Assembly (NCBI GenBank): GCA_035655455.1 | Contig: DASRUL010000023.1 | Span: 1-14,584, forward strand | Reading direction: 5' to 3' | Length of the DNA stretch: 14,584 bases | Source of the DNA: JAHFKM01 sp035655455 | Lineage (GTDB): Archaea; Nanobdellota; Nanobdellia; SCGC-AAA011-G17; GW2011-AR18 | Shown: piece by piece, positions 5,123 to 11,726 of the stretch | Layout: every line of letters starts with the position of its first letter | Numbering within the stretch: position 1 is the first letter of the stretch | The notes under the pieces: model-generated | Database searches by the model: none | Told to the model about the DNA's origin: nothing | The model's input: the letters and a program-made list of their open reading frames with translations, nothing else | Made by a program: the position numbers and the translations under genes

Positions 5123-6530
5123 TCTTGTTGTAATAGGAGGAGGTTCTGGAGGATTGTCTGCTGCAGCGGGAGCTGCGCGTTTTGGTGCAAAGGTTGCGCT
5201 GGTTGAAAAGCATAAGCTCGGCGGCGAGTGTTTGTGGACTGGTTGTGTTCCGAGCAAGGCGCTGATTAAGAGTGCGAAAGTTGCGCATCTTATTAATAAT
5301 GCTGAGGCTTTTGGTCTTGAGAAGCAAAAGGTTGTGGTGAAGCTTGAGAAAGTGATGGCTCATGTCGAGAATGTTATTAAGAAAATTGAGCCTCATGACA
5401 GCCCTGGGCGTTTTAAGAGTCTCGGTGTTGACGTGTTTTTTGGCAGTCCTTCGTTTAAGGATAAAAACACCTTGATGGTAAATGGTCAGGAGTTGAGGGC
5501 GAAGAGTTTTATTATTGCTACTGGTTCTCAGCCGTTTAGGCTTCCTGTTCCCGGATTAGAGGAGGTGGGGTATTTAACGAATGAAACTTTGTTTGAGAAG
5601 AGGGCGTTGCCGAAAACGTTGTTAGTGATTGGTGGTGGTCCTATTGGGGTGGAGATGGCGCAGGCCTTTAGGCGTTTAGGGTCTGAGGTTGTTATTTTTG
5701 AGCGTGGCTCTCATCTTCTTGGAAAGGAGGATGCTGATGTCGCTCTTGTTCTTGAGGGAGTGTTTGAGCGTGAGGGGATAAAAATTTTGAAGGATCTCGA
5801 GCTTGTGAAGGTGGAGAAGAAAGAAAGGAAAAAGATTGTTCATATAACTCAGAAAGGTAAAAAAATGAGTGTTGGTGGTGATGAGATTCTTCTTGCTGTT
5901 GGAAGAACGCCGAACGTTGAGGGGTTGAATCTTGACGTGATTGGCGTGAAGTATGATAAGCGAAAGATTTTTGTGAATGATCGTTTGCAAACGTCTGTGT
6001 CGAATATTTATGCTGTTGGCGATGTCAAAGGAAAGTTTTTGTTTACGCACATGGCTGGCTACGAGGCTGGTGTCGCGTTGACGAACATCCTGTTTAAGCT
6101 CCCCGTGAAAGCAGATTACGGTGTTGTTCCATGGACGACGTTTACTGATCCTGAGATTGCTCGTGTTGGTTTTTCTGAGCAAGAGTTGAAGGAGCGGAAC
6201 GTTTCTTGTTCTGTGTTGAAGTATCCGTTGGAGGATGTTGACAGGGCGCAGACTGATATGGAGGCGGTTGGTTTTGTGAAGCTACTTGTTGATAAGAGTG
6301 CGAGGATTCTTGGCGCTCACATTGTGGGTGCGAATGCTGGTGAGATGCTTCCTGAGTTTGTGTTGGCGATGAAGAAGAAGTTGAAGGTGACTGATATTTT
6401 CAGGACGATTCATGTGTATCCTACGTTGGGAATGGCGAATCAGCTTGTTGCTGGGAAGTTTTATGAAAAGAAATTGACTGAACGGGTGAAGAGGCTGTTG
6501 CAGGTTGTTTTTGGTTTTGGGTCGAAGTGA
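5106..6530 (+). CDS. Mercuric reductase/Lpd-like FAD-dependent pyridine nucleotide-disulfide oxidoreductase
   Basis: 474 residues with the full class-I layout. The FAD site is VVIGGGSGGLSAA near residues 8-20. The redox disulphide is GGECLWTGCVPSK (Cys42, Cys47). Then come the ATGSQPFRLPVPG linker, the NAD(P) site VIGGGPIGVEMA, the second FAD motif YAVGDV, and the C-terminal dimerisation domain. The active-site segment reads HVYPTLGM (436-443). The usual Lpd motif is HxHPTxxE, so Tyr replaces the catalytic His, as in MerA-like and YkgC-like proteins, and Met443 replaces the conserved Glu. There is no MerA heavy-metal domain and no C-terminal Cys pair, so mercury reduction is unlikely. SD-like GGAGAA lies five bases before the ATG, inside the TVP38 gene. 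It probably acts on a thiol or membrane-linked electron acceptor together with TVP38. Confidence 0.85.
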   Translation: MGIKYDLVVIGGGSGGLSAAAGAARFGAKVALVEKHKLGGECLWTGCVPSKALIKSAKVAHLINNAEAFGLEKQKVVVKLEKVMAHVENVIKKIEPHDSPGRFKSLGVDVFFGSPSFKDKNTLMVNGQELRAKSFIIATGSQPFRLPVPGLEEVGYLTNETLFEKRALPKTLLVIGGGPIGVEMAQAFRRLGSEVVIFERGSHLLGKEDADVALVLEGVFEREGIKILKDLELVKVEKKERKKIVHITQKGKKMSVGGDEILLAVGRTPNVEGLNLDVIGVKYDKRKIFVNDRLQTSVSNIYAVGDVKGKFLFTHMAGYEAGVALTNILFKLPVKADYGVVPWTTFTDPEIARVGFSEQELKERNVSCSVLKYPLEDVDRAQTDMEAVGFVKLLVDKSARILGAHIVGANAGEMLPEFVLAMKKKLKVTDIFRTIHVYPTLGMANQLVAGKFYEKKLTERVKRLLQVVFGFGSK

Positions 6531-6826
6531 ATCTCCTGTTGTATTAAAGGATCATTTAAAATTCCTAAATTCTCAACCTTTAGGTACTATTTTTATGCAA
6601 AATAAAAGATTATTAAATTCTTCTATAATAAAGGTTCTTAATTTTTAATAATTAATGGTCTTTAAAAAACATTTAAATTGAGAATTAGCCTGTTTTGAGA
6701 AATAAAAATATAAAAACTTAGGTATTCTACTATAATTTATTCCATTCGACTTAATAATTCTCACCTGTTGTTGCGGCAAAGAGGAATAAGCAAAGATTTA
6801 AAAGTTATAACCTAACTATTATTAAT
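6531..6826. other. AT-rich non-coding region upstream of the ABC operon
   Basis: 296 bases with no ORF longer than about 20 codons on either strand. It contains four copies of one short motif: AATTCTCA at 6568-6575 and 6756-6763, and its complement TGAGAATT at 6679-6686 with variant TGAGAAAT at 6696-6703. The left copy and 6679 copy form an inverted repeat. These may be operator sites for a regulator of the ABC genes. I looked for a TPP-type riboswitch core and did not find one. The change in base composition begins here, near 6540. Confidence 0.4.
6797..6804 (+). promoter_or_regulatory. TATA box of the ABC transporter operon
   Basis: TTTAAAAG, centred about 26 bp upstream of the GTG start at 6827, predicting a leaderless operon transcript. 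The spacing supports the GTG as the true start. Confidence 0.55.
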
Positions 6827-7648
6827 GTGCTAAACACAAAACAATTATCTCATTCTTTTGTAGTTAAAGGTAAACGGTTTGATATACTTAAAGATATTAA
6901 TATTACTGCTAAAAAAGGAGAATTTGTTTGTATTTTAGGTCCAAGCGGCTGCGGAAAAACAATTTTATTATATTTAATTGCTGGATTCTTAGAACCTACT
7001 TCTGGGAATATTGCCTTAGATAATAAGCGAATAACGAAACCAGGCCAAGATAGAACAATGATTTTTCAAGATTATGTTTTATTTCCATGGAAGACTGTTT
7101 ACGAAAACATCATATACGCCTTAGATAATTCAAATGTAAGCATGGAAGAGAAAGATAAATTAGTAAGACATTATTTGAGATTAATAGATTTGGAATATTT
7201 CAAGGATTGGTATCCTTGCAAACTTTCTGGAGGTATGCAACAAAGAGTTGCTATTGCCCGGGCATTAATTGTTAATCCTGAAGTTTTATTAATGGATGAA
7301 CCATTTTCTGCATTAGACGCTCAATATAGAAGATTTTTAAGAAATGCGTTAGAAAAAGTTTATTTAGAAACAAAGAAAACAATAGTCTTTGTAACACATA
7401 GCATTAATGAATCAATATATTTGGCAGATAAAATATACTTGCTATCTGCAAGACCAGCAACAATTAAAAAGGTTTATAATGTAAATCTTCCAAGACCGAG
7501 AACGAGCGATAATCCAAGATTTATAAAATTAAGCAAAGAAATAGAAAATGATTTGGCAAAAGAATTTGATAAAGTAATAAATGACCCTTCAATGGAAGAA
7601 TCATTTGTAAAGATATTAAAATTAAGTGGGGGGAGGGGAATATTATGA
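6827..7648 (+). CDS. NitT/TauT-type ABC transporter ATP-binding protein
   Basis: 273 residues starting at GTG (the overlapping ATG two bases earlier meets a stop after two codons). All ATPase motifs are intact: Walker A GPSGCGKT (38-45), Q-loop Gln81 in IFQDYVLFPW, signature LSGGM (133-137), Walker B VLLMDE (153-158), D-loop SALDA, and switch His191 in VFVTHS. The FPWKTV sequence after the Q-loop is typical of the SsuB/TauB/NrtD group. It powers import by the permease at 8630. The stop overlaps the next gene's start (ATGA). The gene is AT-rich and A-biased on the + strand, unlike its neighbours, suggesting acquisition by transfer. Confidence 0.93.
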   Translation: MLNTKQLSHSFVVKGKRFDILKDINITAKKGEFVCILGPSGCGKTILLYLIAGFLEPTSGNIALDNKRITKPGQDRTMIFQDYVLFPWKTVYENIIYALDNSNVSMEEKDKLVRHYLRLIDLEYFKDWYPCKLSGGMQQRVAIARALIVNPEVLLMDEPFSALDAQYRRFLRNALEKVYLETKKTIVFVTHSINESIYLADKIYLLSARPATIKKVYNVNLPRPRTSDNPRFIKLSKEIENDLAKEFDKVINDPSMEESFVKILKLSGGRGIL

Positions 7649-8664
7649 AAAAGAGAATTTTTGTTGTTATAAGTGTTATGGTTTTATTTGTGTTAACATT
7701 GGCAATTTTTAAAATAGTAACACAAAAAGAGGATGCAATTTTGAATGTAGGGTATAGTATAGAAAGTTTAGATCATGCGCCAATTATGATTATAGCCGAT
7801 ATAAATCTTTCTGATAAATATGGGATTAAAGTAAACCTTATTCCTTTAAAAGGTGGTAAAGAAGTGCGCGAGGCATTAGCTTTGGGTAAAATAGATTTTG
7901 GTTTGGGCGGGGTAGGACATTTTTTAATACCCATAGCAAAAGGTGCACCTGTAAAAATAATAAGCTTTTTAACAGAATCACCTACACAGATATTTGTCAG
8001 ACCTGATAAAACAGTTACTAAATTTTCTGATATTAGCGGTAAAAATGTTGCTTCCCGTATAGGTGGTAGTTCTAACTTGATTTTTAGATTTATTTTGAAG
8101 AAAGAGGGTATAGATACAAACACAATTAATTTTTTAGATATAGATAAAACTATTACTCCAATTGCATTAATGAATAAAAAGATTGTTGATCTAGCCCTAG
8201 CTGGTGATGGAGAAGAACCTTTATATTATAAAGCTGGCGCAGTACTTTTTGAAGATTGGGTGAATAAAGGTTATGCAAACGAGCCATTTCCTAAATCTGT
8301 TATTGCAGTTAATACTGATTTTTCTGAAAAGAACGTAGACGATGTGAGTAATTTTATTTTGGCAATTATTGATGCTGAAAAATACATTAAAGAACATCCA
8401 AATGATGCTGCGGAAATTATTGCCAAGCATATAAAGAAGGGTAGTGCTGGCGCAGTAGATTATTCTCCGGAAGATATAATTAATTCTTGGAGAGTAACAA
8501 AATATGTCCTTTGGAAAGATCCCAATGTTTTAGTAGAATTTTCAAAACTCTCAAAAGAGTTAGGCAATACGCCAAAAGAACTAAGCAAAGAACAAATATT
8601 TGATTTACGTTTTGAGGAGGTTTTAAAAAATGGACAAGCAGAGATTTATCAATCCAACAATTAA
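7645..8664 (+). CDS. NMT1/SsuA-like ABC substrate-binding protein
   Basis: 339 residues. One hydrophobic segment (about 5-23) without a lipobox suggests a membrane-tethered or cleaved secreted binding protein. The pattern NVGYSIESLDHAPIMIIAD, then GGKEVREALALGKIDFGLGG and AKGAPVKIIS, is the N-lobe of NitT/TauT-family binding proteins, which carry nitrate, sulfonates or thiamine pyrimidine precursors. The specific ligand cannot be read from sequence. The start overlaps the ATPase stop by 4 bp and follows a G-rich stretch (GGGGGGAGGGG), an unusually strong Shine-Dalgarno-like leader. The 3' end overlaps the permease by 35 bp. Confidence 0.88.
   Translation: MKKRIFVVISVMVLFVLTLAIFKIVTQKEDAILNVGYSIESLDHAPIMIIADINLSDKYGIKVNLIPLKGGKEVREALALGKIDFGLGGVGHFLIPIAKGAPVKIISFLTESPTQIFVRPDKTVTKFSDISGKNVASRIGGSSNLIFRFILKKEGIDTNTINFLDIDKTITPIALMNKKIVDLALAGDGEEPLYYKAGAVLFEDWVNKGYANEPFPKSVIAVNTDFSEKNVDDVSNFILAIIDAEKYIKEHPNDAAEIIAKHIKKGSAGAVDYSPEDIINSWRVTKYVLWKDPNVLVEFSKLSKELGNTPKELSKEQIFDLRFEEVLKNGQAEIYQSNN
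8614..8620 (+). promoter_or_regulatory. Shine-Dalgarno site of the permease gene
   Basis: GAGGAGG, nine bases before ATG 8630 and inside the end of the binding-protein gene. It fixes the permease start and shows that internal genes of this operon use SD-led initiation. Confidence 0.7.
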
Positions 8665-9433
8665 AAAAATATTATTAGGATCAATTCCATTTTTATTAAT
8701 ACTTTTAGTCTGGGCATTATACCCTCTCTTTAATTCTGATATTGACTGGCTAATACCCTCCCCATTAAGTACAGCATCAACATTTCTTAATTTAGTGCAA
8801 GATGGAACAATAGTGAATTTAGTATTAATCAGCTTATTAAACTTGATACCTCCTTTTATTTTTGCATTATTTTTTGCGATTATATTTGGGGCTTTGATGG
8901 GAATAAGTAGGATAATAGATAAAATATTTTATCCTCTTTTATCAGTGATATATCCTGTACCATCATTAGCATGGATTCCATTTGTGATTTTACTTTTTGG
9001 ATTTACCAGAGAAACAATATGGTTTGTAATATTTATTTCAAGTTTTTTGAAAATTGTATATACTGTCCGAGGCGGAGTTAAAAACGTCAACCTTCAATAT
9101 GTATTAGTTGCAAGGAATTTGGGATTTAGCAAATCTAAAATAATTTTGGAGGTAGTTCTTCCCTCTGCATTCCCGCAAATTATTACTGGAATTAGAATAG
9201 GATTTGGTTCTGCATGGCGCTCTTTAATTGGTGCAGAGATGTTAGTAGTAACTTTGGGTGGATTAGGCAAATTTATCTGGATGGCACAATGGTATTTTGA
9301 TTTTGATAAAGTAATTGCAGGCATTATGATAATTGCAATAATAAGCATATGCGCAGAAAAAGTGATATTTAGAAGGATAGAAAAACATACACTCATTAAA
9401 TGGGGGGTAGTTCATGAAGATTTTGGAATATAA
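8630..9433 (+). CDS. NitT/TauT-type ABC transporter permease
   Basis: 267 residues of the BPD_transp_1 type, with about six hydrophobic helices (about 14-32, 62-90, 98-124, 128-145, 198-212, 228-244). The EAA loop that contacts the ATPase is ARNLGFSKSKIILEVVLPSA (about 161-180), followed by FPQIITGIRIGFGSAWRSLIGAEM, which is strongly characteristic of SsuC/TauC-like permeases. The PSPLSTASTF N-terminal signature is also typical. With the two preceding genes it makes a complete three-component importer. No biosynthetic gene is linked, so the transported compound stays unknown. A small hairpin follows 18 bases after the stop. Confidence 0.93.
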   Translation: MDKQRFINPTIKKILLGSIPFLLILLVWALYPLFNSDIDWLIPSPLSTASTFLNLVQDGTIVNLVLISLLNLIPPFIFALFFAIIFGALMGISRIIDKIFYPLLSVIYPVPSLAWIPFVILLFGFTRETIWFVIFISSFLKIVYTVRGGVKNVNLQYVLVARNLGFSKSKIILEVVLPSAFPQIITGIRIGFGSAWRSLIGAEMLVVTLGGLGKFIWMAQWYFDFDKVIAGIMIIAIISICAEKVIFRRIEKHTLIKWGVVHEDFGI

Positions 9434-9435
9434 TG

Positions 9436-9443
9436 CTATAAAG
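9436..9443 (+). promoter_or_regulatory. Possible TATA box of the small gene at 9470
   Basis: CTATAAAG, centred about 30 bp upstream of ATG 9470, close to the spacing seen at other promoters in the window. Its presence is the main reason to think the following short frame is a gene. Confidence 0.4.
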
Positions 9444-9450
9444 TACACCG

Positions 9451-9468
9451 ATTTTCTCTTCAGAAAAT
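9451..9468 (+). terminator. Small stem-loop after the ABC operon
   Basis: ATTTTCT (9451-9457) pairs with AGAAAAT (9462-9468) across a 4-base loop. It lies 18 bases downstream of the permease stop. It is AT-rich and weak, has no good T-run after it, and overlaps the proposed promoter/leader of the next gene, so it is only a candidate. Confidence 0.3.
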
Positions 9469-9469
9469 T

Positions 9470-9630
9470 ATGAAAGTTTTATCTATCGCGATTCTGAATT
9501 CTTTGTTTAGACCAACGTTAAAAAAAAGGTAGGTCTTAAGCTACTAAAATTGACAAAAGATTATCTGAGAAAAGGGGTTGCACCAACCAAAAAGGAAAAG
9601 CTTTATAAAAAAAGCGGTCTTCCTGTTTGA
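9470..9630 (+). pseudogene. Small conserved-looking ORF split by a frameshift at an A8 run
   Basis: ATG 9470 opens a 20-codon frame (MKVLSIAILNSLFRPTLKKR) ending at TAG 9530-9532. The next frame over continues as KVGLKLLKLTKDYLRKG, VAPTKKEKLYKKSGLPV and a TGA at 9628-9630. Adding one base to the eight A at 9520-9527 joins them into one 53-residue basic protein with no internal stop. A TATA box sits 30 bp upstream of the ATG, and the trxB promoter lies within its 3' end. I do not recognise the family. It could be a true indel (pseudogene), a homopolymer sequencing error, or -1 programmed frameshifting on the A-run. Confidence 0.4.
9601..9609 (+). promoter_or_regulatory. TATA box of the thioredoxin reductase gene
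   Basis: CTTTATAAA, centred about 37 bp upstream of ATG 9642, implying a short purine-rich leader of roughly 10-12 bases (AAAGAAAAAAGA). Alternatively, an in-frame TTG at 9627 would be nearly leaderless, but the conserved protein begins at ATG 9642. Confidence 0.55.
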
Positions 9631-9641
9631 AAGAAAAAAGA

Positions 9642-10562
9642 ATGGAAGAATATGATGTAATTATTGTTGGTGGCGGCTGCGCTGGCTTGGCTGCTGCGAT
9701 GTATTCTGGAAGGTTTGGGTTGAAGACGTTGGTGTTGGCTGAGGTTCCTGGGGGCACGATTATTTTGACTGATGTTGTGGAAAATTATCCCGGCTTTAAG
9801 CGTTTGACTGGGTTGGAGTTGGCGCAGAAGTTGCAGGAGCATGCTGAGGAGTATCCTTCTGTGAAGATTAAGAATGAGCGTGTTATGGACTTGAAGAAAA
9901 GGGAGAAAGTGTTTGAGCTGAAGACTGATGAGAGTTCTTATCTTGGGAAGACAGTGATTTACGCGACTGGGACGAAGTGGAAAAAGCTTGGTGTTCCTGG
10001 TGAGGAGGCATTTACGAATAAGGGTGTGCATTATTGCGCCTTATGCGACGGCGCCTTCTATAAAGACAAAGTGGTGGCAGTTGTTGGTGGTGGCGATTCT
10101 GCTGCGAAGGAAGCGTTGTTGTTGACGCAGTGGGCGTCGAAAGTGTATATTATTTATCGCGGGGAGGAGATTCATCCTGAGCCGATTAATTATGGGCGCG
10201 TGAAGAAGAATAAGAAGATTGAGATTATTCGCAAGGCGAATATTATTGAGATTAAAGGGGATCAGAAAGTGAGCAGGGTGGTTCTTGACAGGGAATATAA
10301 GAATAATAAAGAGTTGAAGTTGGATGCTGTGTTTGTGGAGATTGGGCATAGTGCGCTTTCTGAGTTGGCGCAGAAGGTTGGCGTAAAAGTGAATAAGAAA
10401 GGTGAGATCATTATTGATCGTTTAGCCAGAACAAATGTCGAGGGGTTTTATGCTGCTGGTGATGTTGCGGATTTGGAGTTTAAGCAGGCGATTACTGGTG
10501 TGGGCGAGGCTGTTGCCGCGTCGTATTCTGCGTATAAGTATCTTACTGGCGAAGAATTATGA
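9642..10562 (+). CDS. trxB: Thioredoxin reductase-like FAD-dependent oxidoreductase
   Basis: 306 residues, the normal length of low-molecular-weight thioredoxin reductases. MEEYDVIIVGGGCAGLAAAM (1-20) is the FAD-binding fold. NYPGF, the ATG motif and the redox centre CALCDG (Cys132, Cys135) follow. The pyridine-nucleotide domain has GGGDSAAKEA (149-158). YAAGDVADLEFKQ closes the FAD site. NADPH-specific enzymes have HRRxxxR after the second glycine motif; here it reads YRGEEIH (172-178), so two of the three phosphate-binding positions are lost. Enzymes lacking these residues may prefer NADH or another donor. The expected role is reduction of thioredoxin or glutaredoxin-like proteins in the cytoplasm; the partner is not in this window. 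Confidence 0.9.
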   Translation: MEEYDVIIVGGGCAGLAAAMYSGRFGLKTLVLAEVPGGTIILTDVVENYPGFKRLTGLELAQKLQEHAEEYPSVKIKNERVMDLKKREKVFELKTDESSYLGKTVIYATGTKWKKLGVPGEEAFTNKGVHYCALCDGAFYKDKVVAVVGGGDSAAKEALLLTQWASKVYIIYRGEEIHPEPINYGRVKKNKKIEIIRKANIIEIKGDQKVSRVVLDREYKNNKELKLDAVFVEIGHSALSELAQKVGVKVNKKGEIIIDRLARTNVEGFYAAGDVADLEFKQAITGVGEAVAASYSAYKYLTGEEL

Positions 10563-10671
10563 TTAAGATAATCTTGTAAGATAGATCTTTCTTAAGCGAA
10601 ATCTTTTAAAGATGCGCGATGATCTTTTTTCCCATCAGCGTGCACCTCGTTTTGTCTCTTTTTTCTGAACT

Positions 10672-11130
10672 TTAAGATCTTTTCTCAGTGTCCACTTTTA
10701 GGGGTGCACTCCACCGATTATTTAAGATTTTTAAAATCTCACTCGTATTCAGAACTGTAACTTTGTTTTGTCTTTTCAATTTCTTATCGTCAGACCATAA
10801 AATACTACTTTCAAAAGCTAATGCACATGCAATAAACATCACGTCTTCAGGAGAATGGTCTTTAACTAGTTCCCACGCTTCATTTCTATAAGGAAGAATT
10901 TGCTCATTGGGAATAATTCTTACACAATTTAATAAAAGTCTTAAAATTTCTTCAAAGTCATCTTCAGTAAGTTTAGGCTTTGGTGCCAAATCGTGTTTAT
11001 ATCTTCTTATAGCATCTAGAACTACTTCCGGCATCACTAAAATTGTATTTAGTTGATAAATCATGCTTCTTACTGTAGAATTTTTAATTAGGGCAGCAAA
11101 GAGAATGTTAGAATCTAAGACAATGATCAT
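10672..11130 (-). CDS. vapC: PIN-domain toxin (VapC-like ribonuclease)
   Basis: 152 residues. The PIN acidic tetrad is visible: Asp6 in VLDSNIL, Glu35 in MPEVVLDAI, Asp96 in HSPEDVMFIACAL, and Asp114 (or 115) in LWSDDKKL. These bind the metal ions for RNA cleavage, as in VapC toxins that cut tRNA or rRNA. The sequence past about residue 137 (NNRWSAPLKVDTEKRS) is beyond the usual PIN fold and looks like a read-through tail. Its start overlaps the end of the antitoxin gene by 4 bp (ATGA), the standard vapBC arrangement. Base composition is AT-rich relative to the flanking genes. Confidence 0.88.
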   Translation of the reverse strand: MIIVLDSNILFAALIKNSTVRSMIYQLNTILVMPEVVLDAIRRYKHDLAPKPKLTEDDFEEILRLLLNCVRIIPNEQILPYRNEAWELVKDHSPEDVMFIACALAFESSILWSDDKKLKRQNKVTVLNTSEILKILNNRWSAPLKVDTEKRS

Positions 11131-11351
11131 AGTTGCATAAACTTCTTTGTAGCCTCTTGCTTAATTTTCTTTCCAAAATCTTCTACGTCTTTCTGAGTCA
11201 ATTTACTTTTAGAAGCTAACTTTTCTAACATTTCTAAGTCTTTTAATTTGTTTTCAATTGCTTTTCTTGCTATTTCTGTCCACTTTATTTCAGAAAAATG
11301 CTTCATTTTGCTATGAATTTCTTCTGGCAATGCTAAGGTCATGTTTACCAT
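11127..11351 (-). CDS. vapB: Ribbon-helix-helix antitoxin (VapB-like)
   Basis: 74 residues from ATG 11349-11351. VNMTLALPEEIHSKMKHF, then KWTEIARKAIENKLKDL, fits a ribbon-helix-helix DNA-binding N-terminus (beta strand, helix, turn, helix). The lysine-rich C-terminus should wrap the PIN toxin. A longer reading upstream to 11447 would run through the promoter and is rejected. The ATG is preceded by a clear GGAGG seven bases away. Such antitoxins normally repress their own promoter, and the overlapping divergent promoter here means that repression could also affect the gene at 11411. Confidence 0.85.
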   Translation of the reverse strand: MVNMTLALPEEIHSKMKHFSEIKWTEIARKAIENKLKDLEMLEKLASKSKLTQKDVEDFGKKIKQEATKKFMQL

Positions 11352-11358
11352 TATTTTT

Positions 11359-11363
11359 CCTCC
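11359..11363 (-). promoter_or_regulatory. Shine-Dalgarno site of vapB
   Basis: GGAGG on the minus strand, seven bases before the ATG at 11351. It decides the vapB start and contrasts with the mostly leaderless starts of the neighbouring genes. Confidence 0.75.
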
Positions 11364-11376
11364 AAACTTCTTTAAC

Positions 11377-11402
11377 TTAAATAAGGTAAATAAGTATATA
11401 AA
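11377..11402. promoter_or_regulatory. Overlapping divergent promoters of vapBC and the 11411 gene
   Basis: On the + strand, TTAAATAA at 11377-11384 is about 30 bp upstream of ATG 11411. On the minus strand, TTTATATA at 11395-11402 is about 47 bp upstream of the vapB ATG, giving a leader of about 20 bases that contains the SD site. The two elements overlap head to head, so transcription factor binding at one would compete with the other. Confidence 0.5.
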
Positions 11403-11410
11403 TCTTCCTA

Positions 11411-11713
11411 ATGCTCGTCTCAAAAAAATTATTACTGCTAGCAACATTCATCCTAGTCCTAGCTCTCCTAACCACAAATCAAGTCCATGCAACCAGTCAT
11501 ACAAATTCTACAGTGTCTTGTGGATTGACTGATTTGGGTGATTGTTTGCCTCAGAAGATAGCTGAATACTCATTAGCTTTTTTGAATGCTCCTTTGCAGC
11601 CAATGTTAACCTTTATTCAAAGCTTAATGATAGAGTCAGTTAATATTCAGATTTTTGAGAGGATGCATGCGATTATGAAGTATATTTTGAGTTTCTTTTA
11701 TGGATTTCGCTAA
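11411..11713 (+). CDS. Short secreted/membrane protein, probably C-terminally truncated
   Basis: 100 residues. A hydrophobic signal segment (about 6-22) ends near VHA, followed by a small extracellular part with two Cys (CGLTDLGDC) and a glycosylation sequon (NST). It then has hydrophobic/amphipathic stretches and ends KYILSFFYGFR at the start of what looks like a membrane helix. The end resembles the point where longer archaeal membrane proteins of this type continue into further helices. Here a stop occurs 13 bp before the convergent leuS stop, so the remainder seems to be missing. That comparison is from memory and uncertain. The first ~100 bases are rich in A and C, and the rest is G+T-rich like the surroundings. 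Function unknown. Confidence 0.6.
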   Translation: MLVSKKLLLLATFILVLALLTTNQVHATSHTNSTVSCGLTDLGDCLPQKIAEYSLAFLNAPLQPMLTFIQSLMIESVNIQIFERMHAIMKYILSFFYGFR

Positions 11714-11726
11714 AGAGACAACTATT

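Noticed and set aside
5106..6530. True mercuric reductase (merA)
   Set aside because: No N-terminal heavy-metal domain, no C-terminal vicinal cysteines, and no other mer genes nearby.
6531..6826. Riboswitch (TPP or similar) upstream of the ABC operon
   Set aside because: No recognisable conserved core or strong stem was seen, and the TATA position predicts a leaderless mRNA that would not include this region.
10612..10668. 18-codon ORF (MRDDLFSHQRAPRFVSFF) between trxB and vapC
   Set aside because: No TATA box at the spacing seen elsewhere and no SD site. The length is within chance expectation.
10640..10709. Inverted repeat GTGCACC / GGTGCAC after trxB, possibly a second MITE
   Set aside because: Only 7 bp per arm, with no flanking direct repeats, and the right arm lies within the vapC 3' end. 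It is short enough to be chance.
11352..11447. Longer vapB start giving a hydrophobic N-terminal extension
   Set aside because: The extension translates the promoter region, including the TATA box, and the GGAGG site is placed correctly for ATG 11351.
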